DNA from: an uncultured Sphingomonadales bacterium
GTDB taxonomy: Bacteria > Pseudomonadota > Alphaproteobacteria > Sphingomonadales > Sphingomonadaceae
Assembly (NCBI GenBank): GCA_937898525.1
Contig: CALCBC010000018.1
Span: forward strand, 1-12,517
Reading direction: 5' to 3'
Length of the DNA: 12,517 nucleotides
This document shows, in pieces, positions 1 to 6,269 of the stretch. How positions within the stretch are numbered: the first letter of the stretch is position 1; every line of letters starts with the position of its first letter. The notes below the pieces were generated by a model that was not told the DNA's origin, ran no database searches, and saw only the letters and a list, made by a program, of their open reading frames with translations. The translations under genes and the position numbers were made by a program.

Positions 1-251
1 TTTCCGCACAGTCGCTGCGCGACCCTTTGCCATCCACCTCGTCATCCTGAACTAGTTTCAGGACCCTTCGAGCCGCATCCCCGAAGGATGCCCGCACATG
101 CAGCCTCCGACTTTAGAGCGCAGGCGGCGACGCGGTGCGATGCTCGCTGGCTTCGCGTCAGTGGCGGAATGGGTCCTGAAACAAGTTCAGGATGGCGGGT
201 GAGGGTACGGGCGCCCTTGAGCGGGTGCCAGGCGGCCACGCGCGCTTGGTG
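1..251. other. Non-coding region downstream of unit C
   Basis: No convincing gene lies here. The short open frames that cross it have no ribosome-binding site, no recognisable domain, and run through an inverted repeat, so I treat them as chance. It contains the long inverted repeat at 41-196 and a small perfect hairpin at 75-91 (GCATCC, five-base loop, GGATGC). There is no T-tract next to the stop codon of the minus-strand gene at 252, so an ordinary intrinsic terminator for that operon is not visible. The large inverted repeat could end or stabilise the transcript instead. Confidence 0.6.
41..196. repeat. Long inverted repeat, 26-bp arms
   Basis: The arm at 41-66 (starting GTCATCCTGAAC) is matched by the reverse complement at 171-196 (ending GTTCAGGATGGC). 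By eye 24 of 26 positions pair. The arms enclose 104 bp, and each arm itself contains the near-palindromic core CTGAACTAGTTTCAG or its counterpart. From memory, this sequence type is common between genes in sphingomonads, where it produces spurious translated peptides such as PELVSGP. That family membership is recall and was not tested here. A role as a bidirectional terminator, an mRNA-stabilising structure or a small non-autonomous mobile element is possible. Confidence 0.75.
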
Positions 252-518
252 CTAGATTTCGTATTCCGGCCGCCAGCACGGGTCCTCGTGGGCGGGGCGC
301 AAGTCGGGCTGGCGCGCGGTCATTTCGGCGTAGAGGCGTTTGACCGTTCCACTGCCGGTGCGCTCGAAGAGCGCCGGCACCAGCGCGTGGACGAGGCACG
401 CGAAGCCGCCGGAAACCATCGTCAGCCCGAAACGGAGGGCGACGCGGAAATGCTCGGCGTAGCTTTCGCCGACACTGCGTGGATGCTCGGCGAACCAGCG
501 GTCGATCGGTGCGGTCAT
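252..518 (-). CDS. DUF6356 family small protein
   Basis: This 88-residue protein of unknown function reads MTAPIDRWFAEHPRSVGESY at its start. It continues through a glycine-rich hydrophobic stretch (FGLTMVSGGFACLVHALVPALF, roughly residues 30-51), which could be a membrane segment, to a basic and acidic C-terminus. HPxSVGESYxEH followed by GGxACLVHAxxP matches what I recall of the DUF6356 family. The frame is open to an upstream ATG at 530 and beyond, but only the ATG at 518 has a good ribosome-binding site (GGAG, six bases before the start), so I chose it. It is the last gene of unit C, 49 bp behind the GFA gene. Why a small, possibly membrane-linked protein follows a GST and a zinc protein is unknown. 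Confidence 0.85.
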   Translation of the reverse strand: MTAPIDRWFAEHPRSVGESYAEHFRVALRFGLTMVSGGFACLVHALVPALFERTGSGTVKRLYAEMTARQPDLRPAHEDPCWRPEYEI

Positions 519-567
519 GCGCGGCTCCATACGGCTGCCGCCGCGATCGGGCAATTCGCGCGCCGTG

Positions 568-918
568 TCAGGCCGCGGCGCCGTCGAACTCGGTAATGGT
601 GAGCGCGCCGAGATCGCACTCGGGCACGCAGCGCAGGTTGATCTCGACCATCGTCACGCCTCCCGGGCCTTCGCCCTCGGCGAACGGAGCGCAGCCGCAA
701 GTCGTGCAGAACTGGTGGCGGATCTTGTGCTTGTTGAAGGTGTAGACCGCCACCTGGCCCTCGGGGCGGGTGAAGGTCACCTTGTCTGCGCTGGTGAAGT
801 GATGGATGCTGCCGCGCCGACGGCACAGCGAGCAGTTGCATGTCATGCCCTCGGTGGGGAGGTCCTCGTCGACCGTCGCCGCGAGCGCGCCGCAGTGGCA
901 ACTGCTCGTGTAGCTCAC
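568..918 (-). CDS. GFA family (glutathione-dependent formaldehyde-activating-like) zinc protein
   Basis: This 116-residue protein has the full cysteine pattern of the GFA fold: C7-H-C9-G, C27-N-C29-S-L-C32, and H68-x-F-C71-x-x-C74-G-C76. In the family these residues hold one structural and one catalytic or glutathione-linked zinc. The founding member, Paracoccus Gfa, was described as helping formaldehyde add to glutathione, but most homologues have no proven substrate, so the name is only a family label. The start is GTG, with AAGGAG seven bases upstream. The start codon overlaps the stop of the upstream GST as GTGA, which suggests translational coupling and a joint role with that transferase. 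Length is normal for a single-domain member. Confidence 0.93.
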   Translation of the reverse strand: MSYTSSCHCGALAATVDEDLPTEGMTCNCSLCRRRGSIHHFTSADKVTFTRPEGQVAVYTFNKHKIRHQFCTTCGCAPFAEGEGPGGVTMVEINLRCVPECDLGALTITEFDGAAA

Positions 919-1565
919 TGGTTCGCTCCTTCGCCCTGCGCCTGCATCTCGGCGATCAGCGCGTTGTCGATCGCCTTGCCGGCCTGATAGGCCTCGCGCG
1001 TGCGGATTCGCTCGGCATAGGCGGCGAGGTTGTCACGCGGGGTGATCGTGCCGAACTGCAGACCCCAGTCGATCTGCGAGCCGACATAGACGTCGGCCAT
1101 CGTGAAGCGATCGCCGCAAACGAATGCGTGGTCGGCGAACCAGCCGTCGATCGCGTCGATCGCCTTGTCGTAGCTGCCCCAGCCGAGCGTCATCTGCTTC
1201 CTGGGATCGTCGCCGCTGTCAAAGCCGAAGGCCTTGGCAGTCGCCGCGGCCTCGAGCGGGCCGGCGGCGAAGAACAGCCAGCGGAAGTAATCAGCTTTCT
1301 CGTCTGGCGCGGGCAGCAGCTCGGGCGCCGACATCTCGGCGAGGTAGTGGCACACTGCCGCGGCTTCGGTGACCACATGATCGCGGCCGCCGCGGTGATG
1401 GATGATCGTCGGCAACTTGCCCATCGGGTTGGCCTCGAGCAGCGCCCGCGGCCGGTTGTTCCAGTCGACGAACACCGGCTCATAGTCTGCGCCGGCCTCA
1501 TGCAGCGCCCAGCGCGCGATCTGCGCCCGGCTCATCGGATTGAAGAAGAAGGTGTACTCGGCCAT
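915..1565 (-). CDS. Glutathione S-transferase family protein (first gene of unit C)
   Basis: This 216-residue cytosolic GST has a thioredoxin-like N-terminal half (about residues 1-80) and an all-helical C-terminal half (about 90-205). S12 in NPMSRAQIARWAL sits where the catalytic serine is expected. NPMGKLPT (47-54) contains the cis-proline that contacts glutathione. T66-E67-A68 stands where most GSTs have E/D-S for the gamma-glutamyl group, so the serine is replaced by alanine. GDRFTMAD (151-158) is the N-capping box of the helical domain. The frame allows a longer start, but the ATG at 1565 has GGGAG seven bases upstream, and the promoter and palindrome at 1581-1623 lie in front of it. The GFA gene overlaps its end by four bases. 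Confidence 0.94.
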   Translation of the reverse strand: MAEYTFFFNPMSRAQIARWALHEAGADYEPVFVDWNNRPRALLEANPMGKLPTIIHHRGGRDHVVTEAAAVCHYLAEMSAPELLPAPDEKADYFRWLFFAAGPLEAAATAKAFGFDSGDDPRKQMTLGWGSYDKAIDAIDGWFADHAFVCGDRFTMADVYVGSQIDWGLQFGTITPRDNLAAYAERIRTREAYQAGKAIDNALIAEMQAQGEGANQ

Positions 1566-1580
1566 CGACTCGCTCCCACC

Positions 1581-1623
1581 TTGTCTGGACAAGAACATTT
1601 AGAGAACGAGGAGCGCGCGTCAA
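1581..1623 (-). promoter_or_regulatory. Candidate sigma70-like promoter with palindromic operator for unit C
   Basis: Reading the minus strand, TTGACG (1618-1623) and TAAATG (1596-1601) are separated by 16 bases and resemble -35 and -10 boxes. Three bases further on is the palindrome TTGTCCAGACAA (1581-1592), with five-base arms TTGTC/GACAA around a central CA. It covers the expected transcription start and ends 15 bases before the ATG at 1565, just ahead of the ribosome-binding site. A dyad in this place is what a repressor site usually looks like. The regulator is not identified; the site does not resemble the repeats in front of the HxlR gene in this window. The 89-bp gap after the upstream VOC gene is consistent with an independent promoter. 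Confidence 0.55.
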
Positions 1624-1654
1624 CCGCGCTTTGTGCGTGAGGCCGCGGCTCCGG

Positions 1655-2044
1655 TCACAGGTCATCCTCCGATCCGTAGGGCCTGGTGATCAGTTCGAGC
1701 AGATGGCCGTCGGGGTCCTCGAAGTATACCCCGCGGCCGCCGAAGTGGTGGTTGATCGCGCCGGGTTGCGTGCGCGCGGGATCGGCCCAGAAGGTCAGGC
1801 CGCTGGCCGCGATGCGCTGCATCCCCGCATCGAACTCGGCGTGGCTGACGAGGAAGGCGTAATGCTGCTGCGCGATCGGTCCGTCCTTCTCCATGAAGTC
1901 GAGCGAAACGCCGTTTGCGGCGTCGACGATCTCGAAGTGCAGCAAGGTGCGCGGCGGGGGCAGGCCGAGAACCTCGGCAAGGAATTTCGACGAGCGATGA
2001 CGGTCGCGGCACCAGACGATCGTGTGATTGAGCTGTGCGGGCAT
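1655..2044 (-). CDS. VOC family protein (glyoxalase/dioxygenase-like), single domain
   Basis: This 129-residue protein has two beta-alpha-beta-beta-beta modules typical of the vicinal oxygen chelate superfamily. It starts LNHTIVWCRD and closes with FEDPDGHLLELITRPYG (about 108-124). Likely metal ligands are H7, H61 in QQHYAFLV, and E117 in the terminal ELIT strand, so the metal site appears intact. The family includes glyoxalase I, fosfomycin-modifying enzymes and extradiol dioxygenases; the substrate cannot be read here. The ATG at 2044 has GAGGAGG five bases upstream, and the frame's much longer upstream extension lies inside the preceding GST gene and is discarded. It follows that GST by 10 bp and closes unit B. 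Confidence 0.92.
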   Translation of the reverse strand: MPAQLNHTIVWCRDRHRSSKFLAEVLGLPPPRTLLHFEIVDAANGVSLDFMEKDGPIAQQHYAFLVSHAEFDAGMQRIAASGLTFWADPARTQPGAINHHFGGRGVYFEDPDGHLLELITRPYGSEDDL

Positions 2045-2054
2045 CGCGGCCTCC

Positions 2055-2705
2055 TCAGTCCCGGTCGGGCGCCCCGAGCGGGAAGAACGCGCGATAGGGG
2101 CGGGCATCCTCGACGCACTTCGCAACCGGCGGCAGCGCGAGCAGTTCCGCGCGCAGCGCGGCGAGGCGAGGGCAGTCGCCGGGGATGCGCTCGACCCAGT
2201 CGGCGTAGAACAGCGAGGGAGCCGCGGCGCAGGTGACCAGCGAGACGTGGGGCGGGAGCGTGTTCGCCTCGAGCCATGTCTCGAGCCAGCGGTAAGTGCG
2301 CAGCAGCTCTGCCTTGCCCTTGTCGAGGATCGCCTGGTCGGGGTTCTCCGGGTTGGCGATATACGCAAAAACAACCTGTTGCAGGTGGTTCATGACGTAA
2401 TTGTCGAACACTCGGTCCATCATGCGCGCCTTGACCGCTTCGAGCGGGTCGGCCGGGATCAGCGGGGCGCGGCCGGGGTGCTTCAGCGCGAGGTACTCGA
2501 TGATCGCGGTCGCCTCAAACACCGTGGTGTCGCCGTCGACCAGCACCGGGAACTTGCCCGCCGGATGCGCGCGCTGGACGAACTCCGCGTTGCGCGGATT
2601 GTCGGGATCGACCGAGCGAAACTCGAATTCGGTGCCGTTGGCGTAAAGCGGGATCAGCGCCTTCCAGGTGTAGGACGAGAACAAGTGGCCGTAGAGCGCG
2701 AGCAT
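2055..2705 (-). CDS. Glutathione S-transferase family protein (second gene of unit B)
   Basis: This 216-residue GST begins MLALYGHLFSSYTWKALIPL; S10 or S11 is the candidate catalytic serine. HPAGKFPVLVDGD (47-59) holds the cis-proline loop, and FEATAIIEYL (63-72) replaces the usual E-S pair with E-A. In the helical domain SLVTCAAAPSLFYADWV (155-171) matches the typical SLADCAAAP motif, except that the near-universal N-capping aspartate is threonine (T158). That change is normally destabilising in GSTs, so the fold may be adapted or activity reduced. The ATG directly abuts the TGA of the upstream GST, and a purine-rich AGGGGG lies about eight bases before it, inside the upstream gene, suggesting coupled translation. 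Confidence 0.93.
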   Translation of the reverse strand: MLALYGHLFSSYTWKALIPLYANGTEFEFRSVDPDNPRNAEFVQRAHPAGKFPVLVDGDTTVFEATAIIEYLALKHPGRAPLIPADPLEAVKARMMDRVFDNYVMNHLQQVVFAYIANPENPDQAILDKGKAELLRTYRWLETWLEANTLPPHVSLVTCAAAPSLFYADWVERIPGDCPRLAALRAELLALPPVAKCVEDARPYRAFFPLGAPDRD

Positions 2706-3365
2706 TCAGTGATCCCCCTGTGAAGCTTCGAAGACTGCGAGCTGTGCGGCGAAGGCCCGCTGGTACGCCGGGCGTGCCTCGGCGCGGGCAATGTAGGTGG
2801 AAAGGTTCGGGTAGTCGTCGGTCATTCCGGCAAGCTGCGCGCGGCGCAGGACGGTGACCATCAGCAGGTCGGCGGCGCTGAACGCGCCGTCGAGCCATTC
2901 GCCGTCGGCGAGGTGCGCGGAAAGCTCGTCGAGCCGGGTGCGCACGCGCTCCTCGGGCAGCGGCAGGCGCTCGGCGAACCACGGCTTGTCGCGCTCGAGG
3001 ATTAGGCACAGCGAGAGTTCGACGATCGGCGGTTCGACCGTGTTGAACGCGGCGAACATCCACATGATCGCGCGGGTGCGGGCGGCCGGGTCGGCGGGAA
3101 GCAGGCCGGGGCGCTGCCCGGCGATGTGCAGCACGATCGCGCCGGATTCGAACAGCGTGAGGTCGCCGTCCTCGTAGGTCGGGATCTGCCCGAACGGGTT
3201 TCGCACCCGGTGCGCGGGCTGCTTCATCGTCGCGAACGAGACCAGGCGGGCCTTGTAGGGTTGGCCGACTTCCTCAAGCGCCCAGCGCACCCGCATGTCG
3301 CGCGCGTGGCCCTGACCGCGGTCCGGAGACGCTTCGAAGGCGGTGATGGTTGGCGTATGGGTCAT
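2706..3365 (-). CDS. Glutathione S-transferase family protein, RVRWALEE subgroup (first gene of unit B)
   Basis: This 219-residue GST reads RDMRVRWALEEVGQPY (22-37), NPFGQIPTYEDGD (56-68), LFESGAIVLH (71-80) and WLDGAFSAADLLMVTVL (157-173). The cis-proline loop and E-S glutathione motif are intact, but by eye the expected catalytic serine position is D23. It is a clear paralogue of the GST at 5566-6228, sharing RVRWALEE, the QxPxxxDGD loop, N-x-V-E-P and ARPAYQRA near the end. I chose the ATG at 3365 because GAGGTG lies five bases before it; upstream in-frame ATGs at 3380 and 3437 lack this. A 178-bp gap separates it from unit A, so it probably has its own promoter. Confidence 0.93.
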   Translation of the reverse strand: MTHTPTITAFEASPDRGQGHARDMRVRWALEEVGQPYKARLVSFATMKQPAHRVRNPFGQIPTYEDGDLTLFESGAIVLHIAGQRPGLLPADPAARTRAIMWMFAAFNTVEPPIVELSLCLILERDKPWFAERLPLPEERVRTRLDELSAHLADGEWLDGAFSAADLLMVTVLRRAQLAGMTDDYPNLSTYIARAEARPAYQRAFAAQLAVFEASQGDH

Positions 3366-3543
3366 GGCTTCACCTCGCATCGCCTTTCGTCGCCTTTTCG
3401 TGCCAGGATCCCGAACGAGCGAGCCGCGCGCCCGCACCCCGTCGGCGATCGGGACCGGCCGGGGGGACAGTCCCTCTTTTTGTGTGGCGCCGGGGGTGGT
3501 GCGCGACGGTTCAGTGGAGCGGGGATGACGAGTTGGCGGGCGG
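3366..3543. other. Spacer between units A and B
   Basis: This 178-bp stretch has no gene. It contains the small palindrome and T-tract at 3451-3481. On the minus strand I could not pick a -35/-10 pair with confidence, although the first GST of unit B presumably starts its transcript here. It could also hold the 3' end of the unit A message. Confidence 0.5.
3451..3481 (+). repeat. GGGACAGTCCC palindrome followed by T-tract
   Basis: GGGAC-A-GTCCC (3464-3474) is a perfect dyad, and a second copy of GGGAC at 3451-3455 can pair with the same GTCCC around a G/C-rich loop. On the plus strand it is followed by TCTTTTT, the look of an intrinsic terminator, yet no plus-strand gene lies upstream. Read on the minus strand it is AAAAAGAGGGACTGTCCC. 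I recall similar GGGACAGTCCC elements as dispersed palindromes in several bacterial groups, sometimes linked to REP-type elements. Whether it is a terminator of antisense transcription or a repeat cannot be decided from one copy. Confidence 0.4.
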
Positions 3544-4035
3544 CTACGCTTCCGCCGGCTCGGCGGCCGCGGCCTCGAGCGCGGCGATGTCGATCTTCTT
3601 CATCGACATCATCGCCTCGAAGATGCGCTTGGCGCGCCCGGGCTCGCCGTCCATCGCCTCGGCAAGGATGCGCGGGGTGATCTGCCACGAGACGCCCCAC
3701 TTGTCCTTGCACCAGCCGCACATCGACTCCTCGCCACGGTTACCGACGATCGCGTTCCAGTAGCGGTCGGTTTCCTCCTGGTCCTCGGTAATCACGCAGA
3801 ACGAAAACGCCTCGCTCTGCTTGAAGTGCGGACCGCCGTTGAGGCCCATGCAGCGGATGCCCATGACCGTGAAATCGACGGTCAGCGGCTCGCCCTTCCG
3901 GGCCGAGGGGTTGTCGGCCGGCGCCAGGTGGACCTTGCCCACCGAGCTGTTGGGGAAGGTTTCCGCATAGAACTTCGCGGCGCCTTCGGCGTCGCTTTCG
4001 AACCACAGGCAAATCTGTCCGGTGCTTTCAGTCAT
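3544..4035 (-). CDS. PhnB-type VOC protein (3-demethylubiquinone methyltransferase-like fold)
   Basis: This 163-residue protein belongs to the PhnB/PF06983 branch of the VOC superfamily. It shows GQICLWFESDAEGAAKFYAE near the start, a central CMGLNGGPHFKQSEAFSFCV (62-81), and the family signature W-C-K-D-K-W-G-V-S-W-Q-I-T-P (108-121). The C-terminus MMSMKKIDIAALEAAAAEPA is also typical. Despite the old methyltransferase label, members with this layout have no proven catalytic role. The ATG at 4035 has AAAGGAG about seven bases upstream and follows the stop of the two-domain VOC gene by two bases, so it is the last cistron of unit A. Length is normal for the family. Confidence 0.93.
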   Translation of the reverse strand: MTESTGQICLWFESDAEGAAKFYAETFPNSSVGKVHLAPADNPSARKGEPLTVDFTVMGIRCMGLNGGPHFKQSEAFSFCVITEDQEETDRYWNAIVGNRGEESMCGWCKDKWGVSWQITPRILAEAMDGEPGRAKRIFEAMMSMKKIDIAALEAAAAEPAEA

Positions 4036-4037
4036 CG

Positions 4038-4838
4038 TCACTCTCCTTTGCGTGGTCCGACGAGCCCGAACCCCGCGCCTTGCGGGTCGCGCACGCGGAC
4101 CGAGTAGTCGCCCCCGGGGATTTGCTGGATCTCGCCCGTCAGCCGGCCGCCGCCTGCCTCGACCGCACGGGCGGCGCGGTCGATGTCGTCGACGCCGATG
4201 TAGAAGTCCCAGCGCGAGCCGTCGCCGCCGGGCTGGGCCTGGCCGACGGCACCGATCATCCCGCCGTCGTGGTAGAGGAAGCGGTATTTGCCCATCGGGC
4301 CCATGTCCATGTCGCCCTCCTGCTTCCACCCGAACAGGCGGGTGTAGAGCGCGACCGCGGCATCGGGATCGCTGGTCCACAGCTCGTTCCAGCGCACGTG
4401 CTCGGGCCTGGCGTAGTCGAACACGTCGCTTTTCGCGTCGGGCCGGTCGGGCGGCGGGACGGGATTCATCAGGTAGACCACGGCGCCCTGCGGATCGGAC
4501 ACCATGGCGATGCGGCCGACCGGCAGGTCGGTAGGCGGCATGTGAGCCTTGCCGCCGGCGGCGACGAAAGCTGCGACGTCGGCATCGACGTCGGGCGAGT
4601 GGATGTAGCCGAGCCAGACGGGCCTGGCGCCGTGCCGCTTCATGTCCTCGCTGATCGTCAGCACGCCGCCTGCATGACCGCCATCGGAACGGCCGATCAT
4701 GCGGTACTCGGACCCGTTCGGCATCGGCGACCCGTCGGCCTGAACGGTCCAGCCGACGACCTCGTCGTAGAAGGCCTTGGCCCCGGCCGGGTCGTCGGTC
4801 ATCAGCTCGTACCAGATGAAGGCGCCCCGGTCGGTCAC
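4038..4838 (-). CDS. Two-domain VOC family protein (COG3324-like)
   Basis: This 266-residue protein contains two consecutive VOC domains: about 1-125 (GAFIWYELMTDDPAGAKAFY to VSDPQGAVVYLMNP) and about 145-262 (VRWNELWTSDPDAAVALYTR to RVRDPQGAGFGLVGP). The W-x-E-L-x-T-D/S-D-P opening of both halves is characteristic of the glyoxalase-related COG3324 group, which includes mycobacterial Cfp30B-like proteins. The canonical strand-final metal glutamate is not evident in either half (VVYLM, GFGLV), so a non-metal binding or sensing role is as likely as catalysis. The start is GTG with AAGGAG seven bases upstream, overlapping the DUF1428 stop as GTGA, which argues for translational coupling. Confidence 0.93.
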   Translation of the reverse strand: MTDRGAFIWYELMTDDPAGAKAFYDEVVGWTVQADGSPMPNGSEYRMIGRSDGGHAGGVLTISEDMKRHGARPVWLGYIHSPDVDADVAAFVAAGGKAHMPPTDLPVGRIAMVSDPQGAVVYLMNPVPPPDRPDAKSDVFDYARPEHVRWNELWTSDPDAAVALYTRLFGWKQEGDMDMGPMGKYRFLYHDGGMIGAVGQAQPGGDGSRWDFYIGVDDIDRAARAVEAGGGRLTGEIQQIPGGDYSVRVRDPQGAGFGLVGPRKGE

Positions 4839-5551
4839 GAGCGGGCTCCTTCGCTGACGAGCGGCGTGAAGCCGCCCCAGAACATCCGCTTGCCGTCGAA
4901 CGGCATCTCCGTGTGCATCCGTTCGTCGGCCATGAGCTTTTCCCAGCCGGCGTTGCGCGCCGCCTCGTCGGGCCATTCGACGAACGAGAACACCACGCTC
5001 TCGCCGTCCCCGGCCTCGACCGAGCGGGGGAAGCTGGTGACCTCGCCGACCGGGATGTCGACGCCCCAGGCTTCGAAATCGCGCAGCGCACCGTGCTCGA
5101 GGAAGAGTCCCGCCGCCTTGGCAGCCATCGCGCGGTATTCCTCGCGCTTGGCGTCGGGCACCGGGGCGACGAACCCGTCGACGTAGCCACCGTCGGGACG
5201 CCCTTCGGTCACGATCGGCTCGAACCCGCCGTAGACCATTCGCTTGCCGTCGAACGGCATGTCGGTGCCGAGCTCCTCCATCCGCGGGTCGCTCATCATC
5301 TTCTCGTTGCTCGCTTCGGCGGTCGCCTTGTCGGGCCAGACGACCCACGAGAACACAACCTTCTCGCCGTCCTTGAGCGCAACCGCGCGGCGGAAGTCGG
5401 TCTGCTTGCCGTCGGGGACGTCGGCCTCCCAGCACTCGACGTGTTCGAGCGCCCCGTTGTCTCGCGCGATCGGCCAGAACTTCTCGGCGACCTCGCGGTA
5501 CGCGTCCTGCTTGTCGGCGGGCACCGGAACGATGAATCCCTGGACGTACAT
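4835..5551 (-). CDS. Tandem DUF1428 protein (two domains in one chain)
   Basis: This 238-residue protein is made of two copies of DUF1428, a family whose usual members (such as E. coli YbaA) are about 117 residues, of unknown function with a ferredoxin-like alpha/beta barrel fold. Domain 1 is residues 1-116 and domain 2 is 122-238. They align along their whole length: YVQGFIVPVP with YVDGFVAPVP, VVFSWVVWPD with VVFSFVEWPD, and DMPFDGKRMVYGGF with EMPFDGKRMFWGGF. Because single-domain DUF1428 proteins are thought to dimerise, the fusion may be a covalent pseudo-dimer. The ATG at 5551 has GAGGAG eight bases upstream. It follows the GST by 14 bp and overlaps the next gene. Confidence 0.93.
   Translation of the reverse strand: MYVQGFIVPVPADKQDAYREVAEKFWPIARDNGALEHVECWEADVPDGKQTDFRRAVALKDGEKVVFSWVVWPDKATAEASNEKMMSDPRMEELGTDMPFDGKRMVYGGFEPIVTEGRPDGGYVDGFVAPVPDAKREEYRAMAAKAAGLFLEHGALRDFEAWGVDIPVGEVTSFPRSVEAGDGESVVFSFVEWPDEAARNAGWEKLMADERMHTEMPFDGKRMFWGGFTPLVSEGARS
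4887..5260 (-). repeat. Internal direct repeat marking the DUF1428 duplication
   Basis: A perfect 20-bp direct repeat (4887-4906 and 5241-5260) encodes MPFDGKR in both domains of the DUF1428 protein. The copies are 354 bp apart, exactly 118 codons. The rest of the two halves has diverged at DNA level, so this is a conserved core of an old duplication and not a fresh one, or a patch kept alike by gene conversion. Confidence 0.85.
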
Positions 5552-5565
5552 GGGTCAGTCTCCTC

Positions 5566-6228
5566 TCACGCGAGTTCGTTGCTGAAGTCGGCGTACTGCG
5601 CGTCGAGCGCGCGCTGGTACGCGGGACGAGCCTCGCCGCGCGCCTTGTATGCGGCGAGCGCCGGATATTGGGTGACGAGGTCGGTGTGGCGCAGGATGTT
5701 GAGCACCGTGACCATGGCGATGTCGGCCACCGAGAACGGACCCGCCAGCCAGTCCCTGCCTTCGAGCGCGGCGTCCAGGCGCTCGAGCCGCTTGCGGCAC
5801 AACCCGTCGATCGCCTCGCGCGCGCCGGGCGCCCATGGCTGGTCCTTGTAGAAGATGTCGTAGCTGACGACCCGCTGGATGATCGGCTCGACGCTGTTGA
5901 GTGCCGAGAACAGCCAGGCGACCGCGTCCCAGTGGGCCTGGCCGTCGGGCGGCAACAGACGCGAGTCCTTTTCGCCGAGGTACAGCAGGATCGCGCCGGT
6001 TTCCCACAAGTCGAAATCGCCGTCGCGAAATGCCGGGACCTGGTCGAACGGCTGGCGTGCGAGGTACTCGGCAGGGCGCGGGACGCGGGCGTTGAGCAGC
6101 TCGGTGTCGTAGGGCAGCCCGATCTCCTCGAGCGCCCAGCGCACGCGCAGGTCGCGGACCAGCCCGCGGGCGAACTCGGGAACCCAGTCGAACGCGGTGA
6201 CGACGGGGCGGGAAGCAGTCTGGTTCAT
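5566..6228 (-). CDS. Glutathione S-transferase family protein, RVRWALEE subgroup (unit A)
   Basis: This 220-residue GST opens VVTAFDWVPEFARGLVRDLR and continues RVRWALEEIGLPY (28-40), QPFDQVPAFRDGD (59-71), LWETGAILLYL (74-84) and GPFSVADIAMVTVLNILR (163-180). The E-S pair is E76-T77, which keeps a hydroxyl; as in its paralogue at 2706-3365 the catalytic serine position appears to be aspartate (D26). Both share the NSVEP/NTVEP and ARPAYQRA elements, so one probably arose from the other before the locus diversified. The ATG at 6228 has GAGGAAAGG about seven bases upstream; a longer frame runs into the DoxX gene and is rejected. It lies 41 bp behind DoxX and 14 bp before DUF1428. Confidence 0.94.
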   Translation of the reverse strand: MNQTASRPVVTAFDWVPEFARGLVRDLRVRWALEEIGLPYDTELLNARVPRPAEYLARQPFDQVPAFRDGDFDLWETGAILLYLGEKDSRLLPPDGQAHWDAVAWLFSALNSVEPIIQRVVSYDIFYKDQPWAPGAREAIDGLCRKRLERLDAALEGRDWLAGPFSVADIAMVTVLNILRHTDLVTQYPALAAYKARGEARPAYQRALDAQYADFSNELA

Positions 6229-6269
6229 GGGTAAGCCTTTCCTCGAGGAGTGGCAGCAAGCAGGCCGTC

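Noticed and set aside
42..239. Small minus-strand open frame with peptide PELVSGP
   Set aside because: It is generated by the inverted repeat; this peptide is a known kind of artefact from such repeats (recall), and there is no start signal.
840..2723. Several plus-strand open frames (840-1640, 1631-2236, 2028-2723) that could look like a plus-strand operon
   Set aside because: Each mirrors a minus-strand GST, VOC or GFA gene with intact active-site motifs and good ribosome-binding sites; the plus-strand products show no domains.
4080..5186. Long plus-strand open frame (368 codons) opposite the VOC and DUF1428 genes
   Set aside because: It is antisense to two well-supported genes, has no recognisable domain or ribosome-binding site, and long antisense frames are expected at this GC content.
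3544..5190. A 548-codon minus-strand frame fusing the PhnB-type VOC with upstream sequence
   Set aside because: The upstream part runs out of frame through the two-domain VOC gene and is arginine-rich nonsense; the real start is the ATG at 4035 with a strong ribosome-binding site.
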